Assembly (NCBI RefSeq): GCF_001634285.1
Contig: NZ_CP015438.1
Location: 1,624,001 to 1,688,000, forward strand
Origin: Anoxybacillus amylolyticus
GTDB taxonomy: Bacteria; Bacillota; Bacilli; Bacillales; Anoxybacillaceae
DNA: 64,000 nucleotides
Direction of reading: 5' to 3'
Each line of letters opens with the position of its first letter. The first letter of the stretch is position 1. Below are positions 52,905-61,833 of this stretch, in pieces. The notes below the pieces were generated by a model. The model ran no database searches. It was not told the DNA's origin and saw only the letters and a program-made list of their open reading frames with translations. The translations under genes were made by a program, and so were the position numbers.

Positions 52905-54497
52905 TTATCGGTCGCAGCAAGCATAGCAAAGCTCAAAACTTTTATTAATGAGCGGAAAATCAGGAACGATATTTCCTTTTACTGCAAGCGGAACCGCAGG
53001 CCAGTTACTATAGGTAGCTGAGCGAATTCGATATCGGTAAATCGTTTGATCTGGACCAACCATTAGCCAATGCACTGTTTCTCCCCGCGGCGACTCGCAC
53101 CATCCCATTGACGAACGATACGGCGGTAGCGGTGGAAGGGGAGTGAACGTATCGCCGTTAGGAAGGGAGTGCAATAGCTTTTCAATAATTGCGATCGATT
53201 CTGACACTTCATCTATGCGAACGCGAACCCTAGCAAGAACGTCACCAGCCTCGTAAACTGGAACGTGAAATGGAACACGATCATAGGCGGCGTACGGCTG
53301 ATCGCGCCGAATATCGACCGATCGCCCTGATGCTCTAGCAGCTACGCCGACAACTTCTAACTGATGAACATGCTCTAAGGAAAGGACACCGGTCGTCGCC
53401 ATTCGATTCATAACAATATCATGAGAAAACAACAAGTCGACGAGCTCTTCGAACTCTTTTTTGACGTACGCTAATGTTTGTACAATATCTTCTTTCTCTC
53501 GTTCGGTTATATCGATTCTTACCCCACCAAGGCGAACGACCCCACGTAAATAACGATGGCCAACAATGCGTTCATTTAATTGTTGCATTATTTCTTTTAA
53601 GCGCGCTCCTTGGCTAATTCCGACCGCAAATCCAAATCCAGCGCATACGTTCCCGACATCACCGATATGGTTATACAACCGTTCCAGTTCTAAAAACAGT
53701 GTTCGTAAATAGGCGGCACGGGGTGGAATCATCACTTCCCCTAGACGTTCTACCGCTTGAGCAAACGCTACGCTGTGCGAAAGCGCGCAAACGCCGCATA
53801 TTCGCTCTGCAAGAAATAATGCTTTTTCTAGCGGCATTCCTTCGCTTGCTTTTTCTAAGCCACGATGTGTAAAAAATAACCGGGCATCTAAATGCAAAAT
53901 CGTATCGCCAACTGCTCCGAAACGGAAATGCCCTGGTTCAATAATACCTGCATGAATCGGCCCAACCGGTATTTCTGTCACGTCTTCGCTGTCGTACGGC
54001 ATAAACGCTTCTCGACTTTGGACGCGCGGGGCGTGTCGGTCGAGTGGAAACTCTTTTCTTAAAGGATGAAGATCTTCCGGCCAATCGCCGTGCAAAATGA
54101 GCGGGCGAGGATCCGGATGTCCTTGTGGTCTAAGCCCTAACAAATCCTTTACTTCCCGTTCATACCAATTCGCTGCTGGCAACTGCACCGCAACGGATGG
54201 AAACGTCGGGTCAAGTGGGTCAATTAGCGTTTTCACTGTGATGAAATGACGAAAAGAATCGAAGGAAAATACATAATATAATGCGAAAAAACCGTGAATA
54301 TCCCGCTCGTCATTTCCGACCATCGTAAATAATCGTCCTTTCTTCTCGTGCCAAAGGAAATAACAGACATCAGGAAGTACTGTTTTTTCTACAAGCATAA
54401 CCGTTTCTTGCGCGCCGTTTTGTTCGACAGCACGTATTTTCTTTCCGAGCTGTTGTTTGATTCGCGAAAGCCATTGTTTTGCCGTTTTTTCCATCAC
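52905..54497 (-). CDS. hyfG: Group 4 [NiFe] hydrogenase large subunit, NuoC-NuoD fusion (HyfG/HycE type)
   Basis: This is the catalytic subunit, 530 residues. The N-terminal third is NuoC-like (NWYEREVKDLLGL), and the rest is NuoD/HycE-like. The first nickel motif is ERICGVCALSHS (about residues 237-248), fitting RxCGxCxxxH. The second, at the very C-terminus, is ELCYACCDR: the two Cys and the Arg are kept, but the usual Asp-Pro before the first Cys is Glu-Leu. The protein ends at that Arg, so there is no tail for a maturation protease. All four nickel-binding Cys are present, so it is probably a true hydrogenase rather than a complex I relative. GTG at 54497 or ATG at 54494 is the start. Confidence 0.9.
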   Translation of the reverse strand: MMEKTAKQWLSRIKQQLGKKIRAVEQNGAQETVMLVEKTVLPDVCYFLWHEKKGRLFTMVGNDERDIHGFFALYYVFSFDSFRHFITVKTLIDPLDPTFPSVAVQLPAANWYEREVKDLLGLRPQGHPDPRPLILHGDWPEDLHPLRKEFPLDRHAPRVQSREAFMPYDSEDVTEIPVGPIHAGIIEPGHFRFGAVGDTILHLDARLFFTHRGLEKASEGMPLEKALFLAERICGVCALSHSVAFAQAVERLGEVMIPPRAAYLRTLFLELERLYNHIGDVGNVCAGFGFAVGISQGARLKEIMQQLNERIVGHRYLRGVVRLGGVRIDITEREKEDIVQTLAYVKKEFEELVDLLFSHDIVMNRMATTGVLSLEHVHQLEVVGVAARASGRSVDIRRDQPYAAYDRVPFHVPVYEAGDVLARVRVRIDEVSESIAIIEKLLHSLPNGDTFTPLPPLPPYRSSMGWCESPRGETVHWLMVGPDQTIYRYRIRSATYSNWPAVPLAVKGNIVPDFPLINKSFELCYACCDR

Positions 54498-55972
54498 AAT
54501 TTTCCTCCTTGTAACACAACCGTCACTTGTTGAATGACTTCTTGAAAGAACGGTGGAACGTATAACCCGAAAACGATAACGGCTATTAATGGAATAAAGA
54601 GTGCAGCTGTTGACCAGCGATTCATTTCTTTTTTTTCTACTTTCGTCGGTGCTTCTCCGAACGCCATTCGCACGACATAATACATCATCCCAGAAAAAAT
54701 AAGAACAACAAATAAAAGGAACGAAACAGTCGCTACGAAATGTCCACTCTGGAATCCAGCGCGCATAATTGTAAATTCACTAACAAAAACATTAAACGGT
54801 GGTGTTCCAGTAATCGCAAACGCTGCAATTAAAAAAATGCTTCCTGTAATAGGCATCGTTTTTAATACACCAGAAATCCGTTCCATTCGTTTCGAATGAT
54901 AGTTTTGTGTAATGTTTCCAGCAGTAAAAAACAATAATGACTTTGCCATAGAATGATGAAACATATGAAGGACAGCGCCATAAAGACCGAGCGCTCCACC
55001 AATGCCAACACCGAGCGTAATAATGCCCATATGCTCGACGCTAGAGTAAGCGAGCATCCGTTTCAGATCATGTTGGACGAGCATGAATGGAACGGTAATC
55101 GCAATCGAAAATAGCCCAAAAACGATTAAATATGGCGCTGCTTTTCCATCTAGCGTAGTATTGGTGATCGTATATATGCGGAAAATGCCATAAAGCGCTG
55201 TATTCAATAATACCCCTGATAATACCGCACTGACTGGCGAAGGAGCTTGGCTATGTGCATCTGGTAGCCAAAAATGCATCGGGGCTAGTCCGGCCTTTGT
55301 CCCGAAACCAACTAACACAAAAATGAATGCAATAAGCGTCCATTGCGGATTAAGGTGTTTAGCTGCTTGATGTAATACGGTCCAATTTAATGCATCCGTG
55401 CTTTCTCCAAATAAATCTCCCCCGGATAAATAAAGAAAAATAATTCCTAGTAATGCAAAGGCGATACCAACGCTTCCCATGATTAAATATTTCCACGCGG
55501 CTTCTAGCGACGTCCCTTTTCGATAAAAAGCGACTAAAAGAGCGGACACTAACGTCGTCAATTCGATACCGACCCAGAGAAATCCAAGGTTATTGACAAC
55601 ACTGACGGCTAGCATCGTTCCGAGAAAAAGATGAAACCATAAATAATAATGCCGCACTTTATTATCGCCAATGATTTTCTCCGCTACCTCGTGGTTCATA
55701 TATCCAACTGAATAGAGGGAAGCAACAAATCCAATCAGCACAATTAGTAGGATATTGAAAGCACTTAAAGCATCGATGTAGATTAGGCGATGCCAGCCGG
55801 TTATTGGTGCATGAAAAAATACAGTTTTGGCGATAAAAAGACCAACAACTACGTTGAACAACGTAGTGATTACTTGCAGTTTTTCACCAACGCGAACGTT
55901 TATTTTCCAGCAAAGCACTGCTGTCACCAAAGGAATGATGAGCAGCAACGAAACTTCTCCCATGTCAATCAT
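54494..55972 (-). CDS. hyfF: Hydrogenase membrane subunit, antiporter-like (HyfF/NuoN type)
   Basis: This is a proton-pumping-type membrane subunit of 492 residues with about 14 helices. Conserved residues of the Mrp/Nuo family: GIELTTL (Glu), AAWKYLIMGSVG (Lys), KAGLAPMHFWLPDAHSQAPSPVSA (split over about residues 235-258) and HHSMAKSLLF. It overlaps hyfE (ATGA) and hyfG. It probably couples electron flow to ion transport. Confidence 0.9.
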   Translation of the reverse strand: MIDMGEVSLLLIIPLVTAVLCWKINVRVGEKLQVITTLFNVVVGLFIAKTVFFHAPITGWHRLIYIDALSAFNILLIVLIGFVASLYSVGYMNHEVAEKIIGDNKVRHYYLWFHLFLGTMLAVSVVNNLGFLWVGIELTTLVSALLVAFYRKGTSLEAAWKYLIMGSVGIAFALLGIIFLYLSGGDLFGESTDALNWTVLHQAAKHLNPQWTLIAFIFVLVGFGTKAGLAPMHFWLPDAHSQAPSPVSAVLSGVLLNTALYGIFRIYTITNTTLDGKAAPYLIVFGLFSIAITVPFMLVQHDLKRMLAYSSVEHMGIITLGVGIGGALGLYGAVLHMFHHSMAKSLLFFTAGNITQNYHSKRMERISGVLKTMPITGSIFLIAAFAITGTPPFNVFVSEFTIMRAGFQSGHFVATVSFLLFVVLIFSGMMYYVVRMAFGEAPTKVEKKEMNRWSTAALFIPLIAVIVFGLYVPPFFQEVIQQVTVVLQGGKL

Positions 55973-56604
55973 CCCTTCAAGTTACTCATTTTTTCGATAT
56001 TCAAACTTTCAAATGTTGAATGAATACGGAATGATAAAATTCCGATAATGACGACTGTTACGAGCATATCAAAGAAAATCCCTAACTCCACCATCATCGG
56101 CATGCCGTAGCTAATGGATTGCGCTACTAAAAACAAGCCGTTTTCAATCGTAATGAGTCCGATTCCTTGCATGAGCGCCTTTTTATGGTCGATCATAATA
56201 AACGCGCCAAGAAAGACGAACGTAATCGATACTGGAAGATACGGTTCGCCAAATTTTGTACTCGGAAGGTGAAGGCGGGAAGTAACGTAAAATCCAGCTA
56301 CCGACAAAATAGTGGCAATTAAAAGTGCCGCGTATTTAGACGTCACGCGCTCTACTTGTCGGTGCACATCAATTTTTTTGATGGTGTAATGCAAAATAGC
56401 TGGAATAATCATTGCTTTGACAACCAACGTTAATAACGCTGCCACGAGCAAGTGGGAAAGTTTCGTTTGATACCACATCGCTCCTGCTGTTAGCGCAAGC
56501 ACTAACGACTGAAACGCTAAAATCGGCACCGAGTCGCTTATTTTTCGAATTTGCAATAACCAAATCGCGCTAATCAGAAGCAGCAAGGCAATCCATTGTT
56601 CCAT
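55969..56604 (-). CDS. hyfE: Hydrogenase membrane subunit HyfE
   Basis: This is a 211-residue membrane protein with about seven helices, matching HyfE of hydrogenase 4. Such proteins have a NuoK-like C-terminal part; here GIGLITIENGLFLVAQSI and GMPMMVELGIFFDMLVTVVI fit, with conserved Glu residues in membrane helices. AGGAGGAATGAACG precedes the ATG. It overlaps hyfF by four bases. Confidence 0.88.
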   Translation of the reverse strand: MEQWIALLLLISAIWLLQIRKISDSVPILAFQSLVLALTAGAMWYQTKLSHLLVAALLTLVVKAMIIPAILHYTIKKIDVHRQVERVTSKYAALLIATILSVAGFYVTSRLHLPSTKFGEPYLPVSITFVFLGAFIMIDHKKALMQGIGLITIENGLFLVAQSISYGMPMMVELGIFFDMLVTVVIIGILSFRIHSTFESLNIEKMSNLKG

Positions 56605-56616
56605 CGTTCATTCCTC

Positions 56617-57555
56617 CTATTCAAACACCTGAAGCAAAATCGCCATTAAAGACAAAATCATTGACGCACCGAGTAGTTTTGGTACTTTAAACAGCCGAAT
56701 TTTGGCATACATCGTTTCAATGAACGCAAGAAGCATAGCGAGAACTATTAGTTTTCCTACGTATAGTAAAAAGGATAAGGACGTTTGTAATATATCTCCT
56801 GACGCAGCTATCCCCCACGGGAAAAATAAACTGATAAAAAGACTTAAAAACAATAGCTGTTTTATTTGTGCTGCCCACATCATTAATCCTAAATACCGAC
56901 CGGAATATTCAAGTAACATTCCTTCGTGAACCATCGTCAACTCTAAATGAGTATCCGGATTGTCCACCGGAATGCGTCCTGTTTCTGCAATGACGACGAT
57001 AAGCATGGCGAAAAACGCAAGCCCATACGATGGGGTAAACCAATCCCAGCCGTTATGTGTGAGCGAAACGACAAGATTAGGAAGCTTCATCGTTTCGCTC
57101 GATAAACAAACAGCAAACAACGATAACAATAATGCTAGCTCCGCAATCGCAGACAACGCCATTTCGCGGCTTGACCCCATGCCGCCGAACGAGCCTCCAG
57201 CATCAAGAGCAGTAAGCGCAGTAAAAAAGCGTGCAACGCCAAACAAATAAACGACAAGAATGACATCGCCGATGAAATGCCAGTCATTGTTAACGGTATA
57301 AGTAGGAATAAAAATCCCTGCCGTTACAATCGATACAAAGACGACATACGGCGTAACGATCGATAGCCATGACGAATGGCGCGAAAGAACGGCATCTTTT
57401 TTCATAAACTTCATGACATCATAATATGGTTGCCAAACGCTTGGTCCAATCCGGTTTTGCATGCGCGCTTTCGTTTTTTTAATAACCCCTTGAATAAACG
57501 GGGCAAGCAAAATGATAATTACCGCCTGTAAAAACATCGAAAAAGTCCAGCCCAT
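56617..57555 (-). CDS. hyfC: Hydrogenase membrane subunit HyfC (NuoH/HycD type)
   Basis: This is the membrane anchor of 312 residues with eight helices, related to NuoH. RMQNRIGPSVWQPYYDVMKFMKKD (split over about residues 31-54), RFFTALTALDAGGSFGGMGSSREM, and RIPVDNPDTHLELTMVHEGMLLEYSG are conserved. No ribosome binding site lies near ATG 57555; an AGGAGG is about 45 bases upstream, with a 4-codon frame (57598-57584, MKKP) and a hairpin AGCCG/CGGCT in between. An in-frame TAA directly precedes the ATG, so the start cannot be earlier. Confidence 0.9.
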   Translation of the reverse strand: MGWTFSMFLQAVIIILLAPFIQGVIKKTKARMQNRIGPSVWQPYYDVMKFMKKDAVLSRHSSWLSIVTPYVVFVSIVTAGIFIPTYTVNNDWHFIGDVILVVYLFGVARFFTALTALDAGGSFGGMGSSREMALSAIAELALLLSLFAVCLSSETMKLPNLVVSLTHNGWDWFTPSYGLAFFAMLIVVIAETGRIPVDNPDTHLELTMVHEGMLLEYSGRYLGLMMWAAQIKQLLFLSLFISLFFPWGIAASGDILQTSLSFLLYVGKLIVLAMLLAFIETMYAKIRLFKVPKLLGASMILSLMAILLQVFE

Positions 57556-57609
57556 TTATGTTGCGAAGATAGCCGCTAATAGCTTACGGCTTCTTCATTC
57601 CTCCTTCCG

Positions 57610-59628
57610 TTATCGAATCCATAACAACAACACGATCAATGTGATAATCATATAAGCTAAATAGCTTTGCAAGTTTCCGTTTTGAATGGTTCGCAACCGT
57701 TGGGACAACGAAACAGTACCGCGAATGAGCGGACGGTATAGCTTTGTTTCGATGATTGCTTCCGTTTTTAGCCGGTGGCGAATCCGTTTCGGATAATACG
57801 TGTATTCTCCTTGGATGTCTACCTTTCGCTTGATTCCATAAATCCGCTTGAAAATCATTAACACAGGGTGCGAATAGGATGTACCAGTATATTCCATTGA
57901 TGGAACGAGCGGCGTTCCACAGTTCCACGTTTCATCGTAGTGATTGTTGCTTTTTCCGACCGATGCGCGAAGCACCGCAATTAGTAAAAGAAGTATAGCA
58001 AAGAAAATAATCGCTATCCCTCCAAGGGAAATGGACTCGCCCGAACGGTGAAACGGGACGTACAACATCGCGCGACCGGTTAATGATTGATGAAAGTAGC
58101 TTTCAGCAGCTGTGTTTGTCATACGTAAGACCAATCCTGGCCATACGCCGAAAACGACGACCCCGCAGGCAAGCATGCCCATCCCAAGGCGCATAACAAG
58201 CGGTACTTCTTTTGCTTTTATAGCGTGTGGTGTACGCGGCAAGGCGAGAAACGCAGTACCGAACTGTTTCACGACACTTCCCGCAACCAACGCTCCTGTC
58301 AAGCCGAGCGCTGCAGCTGCAAGGCCGCCAACGGTCTTCCAAATAGGGGAATGGAGCGAAAACGAAAGGTGAAGCAACGATTGAAACGTCGCCCATTCAC
58401 TCATAAACCCGTTGAACGGTGGGAAAGCAGCAAGCGACATGCCGCCGATGAGAAAGAAGACAGCGGTCCACGGCATGAACCGGATAAGCCCGCCTAGTTC
58501 GTTAATATTTTTCGTGTGCGTCGCATACAGAACAGAGCCTGCTCCCATAAATAACAATCCTTTAAAAATGGCATGGTTTAATACATGATATAAAAGTGCC
58601 GTCAACGCTAACGCCCCTAAGAGTGGCTCATGATACGAGCGGAACAAAAGGGAAGCTCCTAATCCCATAAAGATAATCCCGATATTTTCCGCACTGCTAA
58701 ACGCAAGAAAACGCTTCATATCATTTTCCGCTACTCCAAATAAAATGCCAAACACGGCAGAGAGGATGCCAATCCCAAGCACGACTGCCCCCCACCATGT
58801 CGCTCCACCTTTTAAAAAGTCATAGTTCACCCGAAGCAATCCATAAATCGCCGTTTTAATCATAACGGCAGACATTAAGGCGGACACATGACTTGGCGCA
58901 GCTGGATGCGCCCTCGGCAGCCACACGTGTAGCGGAATCATTCCTGCTTTCGTCCCAAACCCGATGAACGACAGGAGAAAAACGATGTTTTTAACGGAAG
59001 CTGGCAAATGAGCCGCCATTTGCGTAAACGACGAAAAATCGAGCTGGTTTGTAAAGAAAAAGAGTATTAAAAACGAAAGAATAATAAAAACTGTGCCAAA
59101 GTGGGTCATGACAACATAGACGTATCCTGCCTTACGAGTTTCCGCTTTTTCATGTTCAACCATGACTAAGAAAAAAGAAAGAAGCGACATAAGTTCCCAC
59201 GCAATTAAAAACGACACGCTATGATCGACCGTGATGACAGCAATCATCGATAGTACAAATAGGTTCAATCCACTACCAAGAAGACCAACTGACTTTTTTC
59301 CGTAATATTCTGTGACGTATCCAAGCGAATAAAGCGACACAGCGACGGTTACTAATGAAACAACAAAGAGAAAATAGGCGGAAAGCATATCGATTTTAAA
59401 CCGCAAAACAACGTCAGACATGATGACCCATGCAGTAACGACGATCGATTGCTTTGTCGATAAAACGAGCACAGCAGTTGTTGCTCCGACCAATCCGCCA
59501 AGAAAAGAACTGCAATGGGCGAGAACATTTGCCAATTTCGCATGTCGACTAAAACAAAGGGCACCGAATGCGCCAAAGATAAAAAGAAATAGCGACAGCA
59601 CAAACAGGTGCGTTGCAAAGTCTTCCAT
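57610..59628 (-). CDS. hyfB: Hydrogenase membrane subunit, antiporter-like (HyfB/NuoL type)
   Basis: This is the first gene of the operon, 672 residues, about 15 membrane helices. Family features: SFLIAWELMSLLSFFLV (Glu), GFGTKAGMIPLHVWLPRAHPAAPSHVSALMS (split over about residues 222-252), HVLNHAIFKGLLFMGAGS. The C-terminal part (DETWNCGTP, YSHPVLMIFKRIYG) is typical of HyfB/HycC. AGAGGTGATAAG precedes the ATG. Together with hyfF it gives the complex two antiporter-type pumps. Confidence 0.92.
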   Translation of the reverse strand: MEDFATHLFVLSLFLFIFGAFGALCFSRHAKLANVLAHCSSFLGGLVGATTAVLVLSTKQSIVVTAWVIMSDVVLRFKIDMLSAYFLFVVSLVTVAVSLYSLGYVTEYYGKKSVGLLGSGLNLFVLSMIAVITVDHSVSFLIAWELMSLLSFFLVMVEHEKAETRKAGYVYVVMTHFGTVFIILSFLILFFFTNQLDFSSFTQMAAHLPASVKNIVFLLSFIGFGTKAGMIPLHVWLPRAHPAAPSHVSALMSAVMIKTAIYGLLRVNYDFLKGGATWWGAVVLGIGILSAVFGILFGVAENDMKRFLAFSSAENIGIIFMGLGASLLFRSYHEPLLGALALTALLYHVLNHAIFKGLLFMGAGSVLYATHTKNINELGGLIRFMPWTAVFFLIGGMSLAAFPPFNGFMSEWATFQSLLHLSFSLHSPIWKTVGGLAAAALGLTGALVAGSVVKQFGTAFLALPRTPHAIKAKEVPLVMRLGMGMLACGVVVFGVWPGLVLRMTNTAAESYFHQSLTGRAMLYVPFHRSGESISLGGIAIIFFAILLLLIAVLRASVGKSNNHYDETWNCGTPLVPSMEYTGTSYSHPVLMIFKRIYGIKRKVDIQGEYTYYPKRIRHRLKTEAIIETKLYRPLIRGTVSLSQRLRTIQNGNLQSYLAYMIITLIVLLLWIR

Positions 59629-59734
59629 CTTATCACCTCTAAATAAACGTATAGTTAAATATTCAATAATTCAAATATAATAATTAACAAAAATACTTAC
59701 AAGAGAAATTTTTCGTGAATCACTCCTAAACAAA

Positions 59735-59772
59735 AGAAAGCGCTTACAAAATAACGGCTTATGTCGTATACT
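59735..59772 (+). promoter_or_regulatory. cre site and -10 element between the hydrogenase operon and the PLP-enzyme gene
   Basis: AGAAAGCGCTTACA (59735-59748; reverse TGTAAGCGCTTTCT) fits the CcpA cre consensus. A TATACT (59767-59772) lies 17 bases from TTACAA, so the cre overlaps the -35 of the plus-strand gene. It is also about 107 bases upstream of hyfB. An AT-rich imperfect palindrome (ATATT...AATAT near 59658-59677) closer to hyfB could bind the ArsR-type protein. Confidence 0.55.
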
Positions 59773-59810
59773 AAAAGCGTATGGTGTTATTCACAACAAG
59801 GGGGATTTGG

Positions 59811-60992
59811 ATGAAAACAGATAAACGATTTGACACGATCGTCATCCATCATGGGTACGATACGAAAGATCATCTCGGTAGCTTGTCCGTGCCAATTTTT
59901 CAGACGTCAACGTTTACGTTTGCGTCGGCGGAGCAAGGAGAGGCACGGTTTGCAGGGCAAGAGGAGGGGTATATTTATTCCCGGCTTGCCAATCCGACAG
60001 TAAGAGCGCTTGAGGAAAAAGTGGCATGTTTAGAAGGAGGAGAAGCAGCACTTGCGTTCAGCTCAGGAATGGCAGCGGTATCCGCAGTATTAATGGCGCT
60101 TACAAAAACGAACGACCATATCATTTGTTCGCAAGGGGTGTACGGCTGTACGTTCGGGCTGTTGCAGCTGTTGAAAAACAAATACCACATTTCCCATGAT
60201 TTTTGCGCGATGGAAACAGAAGAAGAACTTCGCCAACTCATTCGCCCAGAAACGGTGTGCATCTATGTCGAAACACCGATTAATCCGACGATGAAGCTAG
60301 TGGATTTACAAATGGTCGCTAACGTGGCGAAAGAATACGGCATTGCCGTTGTCGTGGACAACACGTTTTGTTCCCCGTATTTGCAGCGACCGCTATCCCT
60401 CGGTTGTGATATCGTCATCCATAGCGCAACAAAATATATCGGAGGGCATGGGGATGTCATCGCTGGCATTGCGGTCGGCACAAAAGAAAAAATGACGGAA
60501 ATCGCAAAAACGACGCAAAAAGACGTCGGCGGCGTTCTTTCGCCATTTGATGCGTGGTTGTTGTTGCGGGGGATAAAAACGCTTGCAGTACGGATGGAAC
60601 GACATTGCGATAACGCCGAAAAAATCGTTGAGCACTTAAAGCGCCATCCGCGCGTAGCGAACGTCTATTACCCAGCCGATCCTAGCCATCGTGACTATTC
60701 AATTTATGAAAAACAAATGAAGCGCGGCGGTGGGCTTATTTCGTTTGAAATCCAAGGGACAAAAGCAGACGCTCAGCGATTTTTGAATCATTTGCAACTT
60801 GTTCACATCGCTGTTAGCTTGGGCGATACCGAAACATTAATCCAACATCCAGCGACAATGACCCATGCGGTTGTCCCAGAAGAAGAACGAAAAAAAATGG
60901 GCATCAGCGACTCGCTTCTCCGCCTATCCGTCGGACTAGAAGCATGGGAAGACGTTTGGGGGGATTTAGAGCAAGCGTTACATCAACTATAA
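59811..60992 (+). CDS. megL: Methionine gamma-lyase-type PLP enzyme
   Basis: This is a Cys/Met-metabolism PLP enzyme of 393 residues. YSRLANPTVRALEEKVACLEGG is at the PLP-phosphate region, and the PLP Lys lies in HSATKYIGGHGD (about residue 207). VYGCTFGLL has a Cys at the position typical of methionine gamma-lyases (Cys116 in the Pseudomonas enzyme), where cystathionine lyases have other residues. Expected reaction: methionine to methanethiol, 2-oxobutyrate and ammonia. Homocysteine or cystathionine lyase activity remains possible. ATG at 59811 follows AAGGGGG. Confidence 0.82.
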   Translation: MKTDKRFDTIVIHHGYDTKDHLGSLSVPIFQTSTFTFASAEQGEARFAGQEEGYIYSRLANPTVRALEEKVACLEGGEAALAFSSGMAAVSAVLMALTKTNDHIICSQGVYGCTFGLLQLLKNKYHISHDFCAMETEEELRQLIRPETVCIYVETPINPTMKLVDLQMVANVAKEYGIAVVVDNTFCSPYLQRPLSLGCDIVIHSATKYIGGHGDVIAGIAVGTKEKMTEIAKTTQKDVGGVLSPFDAWLLLRGIKTLAVRMERHCDNAEKIVEHLKRHPRVANVYYPADPSHRDYSIYEKQMKRGGGLISFEIQGTKADAQRFLNHLQLVHIAVSLGDTETLIQHPATMTHAVVPEEERKKMGISDSLLRLSVGLEAWEDVWGDLEQALHQL

Positions 60993-61000
60993 CGAATCAA

Positions 61001-61032
61001 GGGCAGCTTGTTGGATTCCGCTGCCCTTTTTT
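61001..61032 (+). terminator. Rho-independent terminator
   Basis: GGGCAGC/GCTGCCC with six Ts. Confidence 0.9.
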
Positions 61033-61081
61033 CTATGCAAATAACCGATCTATGAGCGGTTATTTGCATACATGGGTGGTG
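61033..61081. repeat. Dispersed palindromic repeat, copy 2 (inverse orientation)
   Basis: TATGCAAATAACCG (61034-61047) pairs with CGGTTATTTGCATA (61057-61070). The reverse complement matches copy 1 at 29645-29698, including the CACCACCCATG flank. It again lies between convergent genes. Confidence 0.7.
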
Positions 61082-61116
61082 AGCAAAACTTGTTCATGGA
61101 TGTTTTATTGCTTTAA

Positions 61117-61674
61117 TTATTTTTCTTTAACTATATCATCTGTCACTTTTCTTCCCGCATAAAACACCTTCTCCTCGTTCAACGGTTTTTCCTTTGCGGT
61201 TATCGTGTGCGGTGTAATTTTCAAAACGACAGTTCGGCTGCCCATCGAAGAGCGGTATGTCTCGACGTGATGTTTGGAAAGCGGCGCGAAAAAATAGCCA
61301 GGAACATATTTGTTGAGAAGCTGTTGCATCGCTTCTGTCGCTTCGTCTAAGTCAGTCACAATTTCTGCCGTGCCAAATAACATGACGCTCATATATCCTG
61401 TATCCGTTTTCGCCGGGACGGGATGAACCATCGTCCCGAAATGTTCGCTTACGGTAAAACAGACACGCGCGTTTCGTTTAAGCACCTCCATTTTCCGTCC
61501 TTCTTCTGCTCCATGAACGTATACGGCGCCATTCCACCAGACAAAATTCAACGGAACGACGTACGGTTCTAGCCCATCCGCTACCCCTAAATACCCTGTC
61601 ATCGCCGTCGACAAAAACGCAGAAATTTTCGTCTCATCGGTACACGCTAACATCGGCCTTCTCATTTCGTACAT
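61117..61674 (-). CDS. Pyridoxamine 5'-phosphate oxidase-related flavin-binding protein
   Basis: This is a 185-residue split-barrel protein of the PNPOx/NimA-like group. Features: MRRPMLACTDETKISAFL at the N-terminus, YVVPLNFVWWNGAVYVHGAEEGRKMEVLK, and SVMLFGTAEIVTD. These proteins bind FMN or heme; many are of unknown role, and some reduce nitroimidazoles. A strong GAGGAGG precedes the ATG. It is convergent with the methionine lyase gene. Confidence 0.82.
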   Translation of the reverse strand: MYEMRRPMLACTDETKISAFLSTAMTGYLGVADGLEPYVVPLNFVWWNGAVYVHGAEEGRKMEVLKRNARVCFTVSEHFGTMVHPVPAKTDTGYMSVMLFGTAEIVTDLDEATEAMQQLLNKYVPGYFFAPLSKHHVETYRSSMGSRTVVLKITPHTITAKEKPLNEEKVFYAGRKVTDDIVKEK

Positions 61675-61798
61675 CTTTTTTCCTCCTCATTTTTCTTATC
61701 ATTGTAAATGGAAATAGGCACGATGAATAGGGAAAGTTTCTTTCAATGGAATAGATATTTTTTAGTATAAAATCTTATTTTTTTTTATAACATTTGTA

Positions 61799-61827
61799 TT
61801 GAAAATTCATAAAATTTGCATTATGAT
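61799..61827 (+). promoter_or_regulatory. Promoter of the GntR-type gene
   Basis: TTGAAA and TATGAT (61822-61827) are spaced by 17 bases. The first ATG (61834) lies about where transcription should start, so the mRNA may have no or almost no leader. Confidence 0.65.
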
Positions 61828-61833
61828 AAAGCT

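Noticed and set aside
52029-59628. Operon as respiratory complex I (nuo) or an Mrp antiporter
   Set aside because: The large subunit keeps all four nickel-binding cysteines, NuoE/F/G are absent, and HyfE is specific to hydrogenase 4-type complexes.
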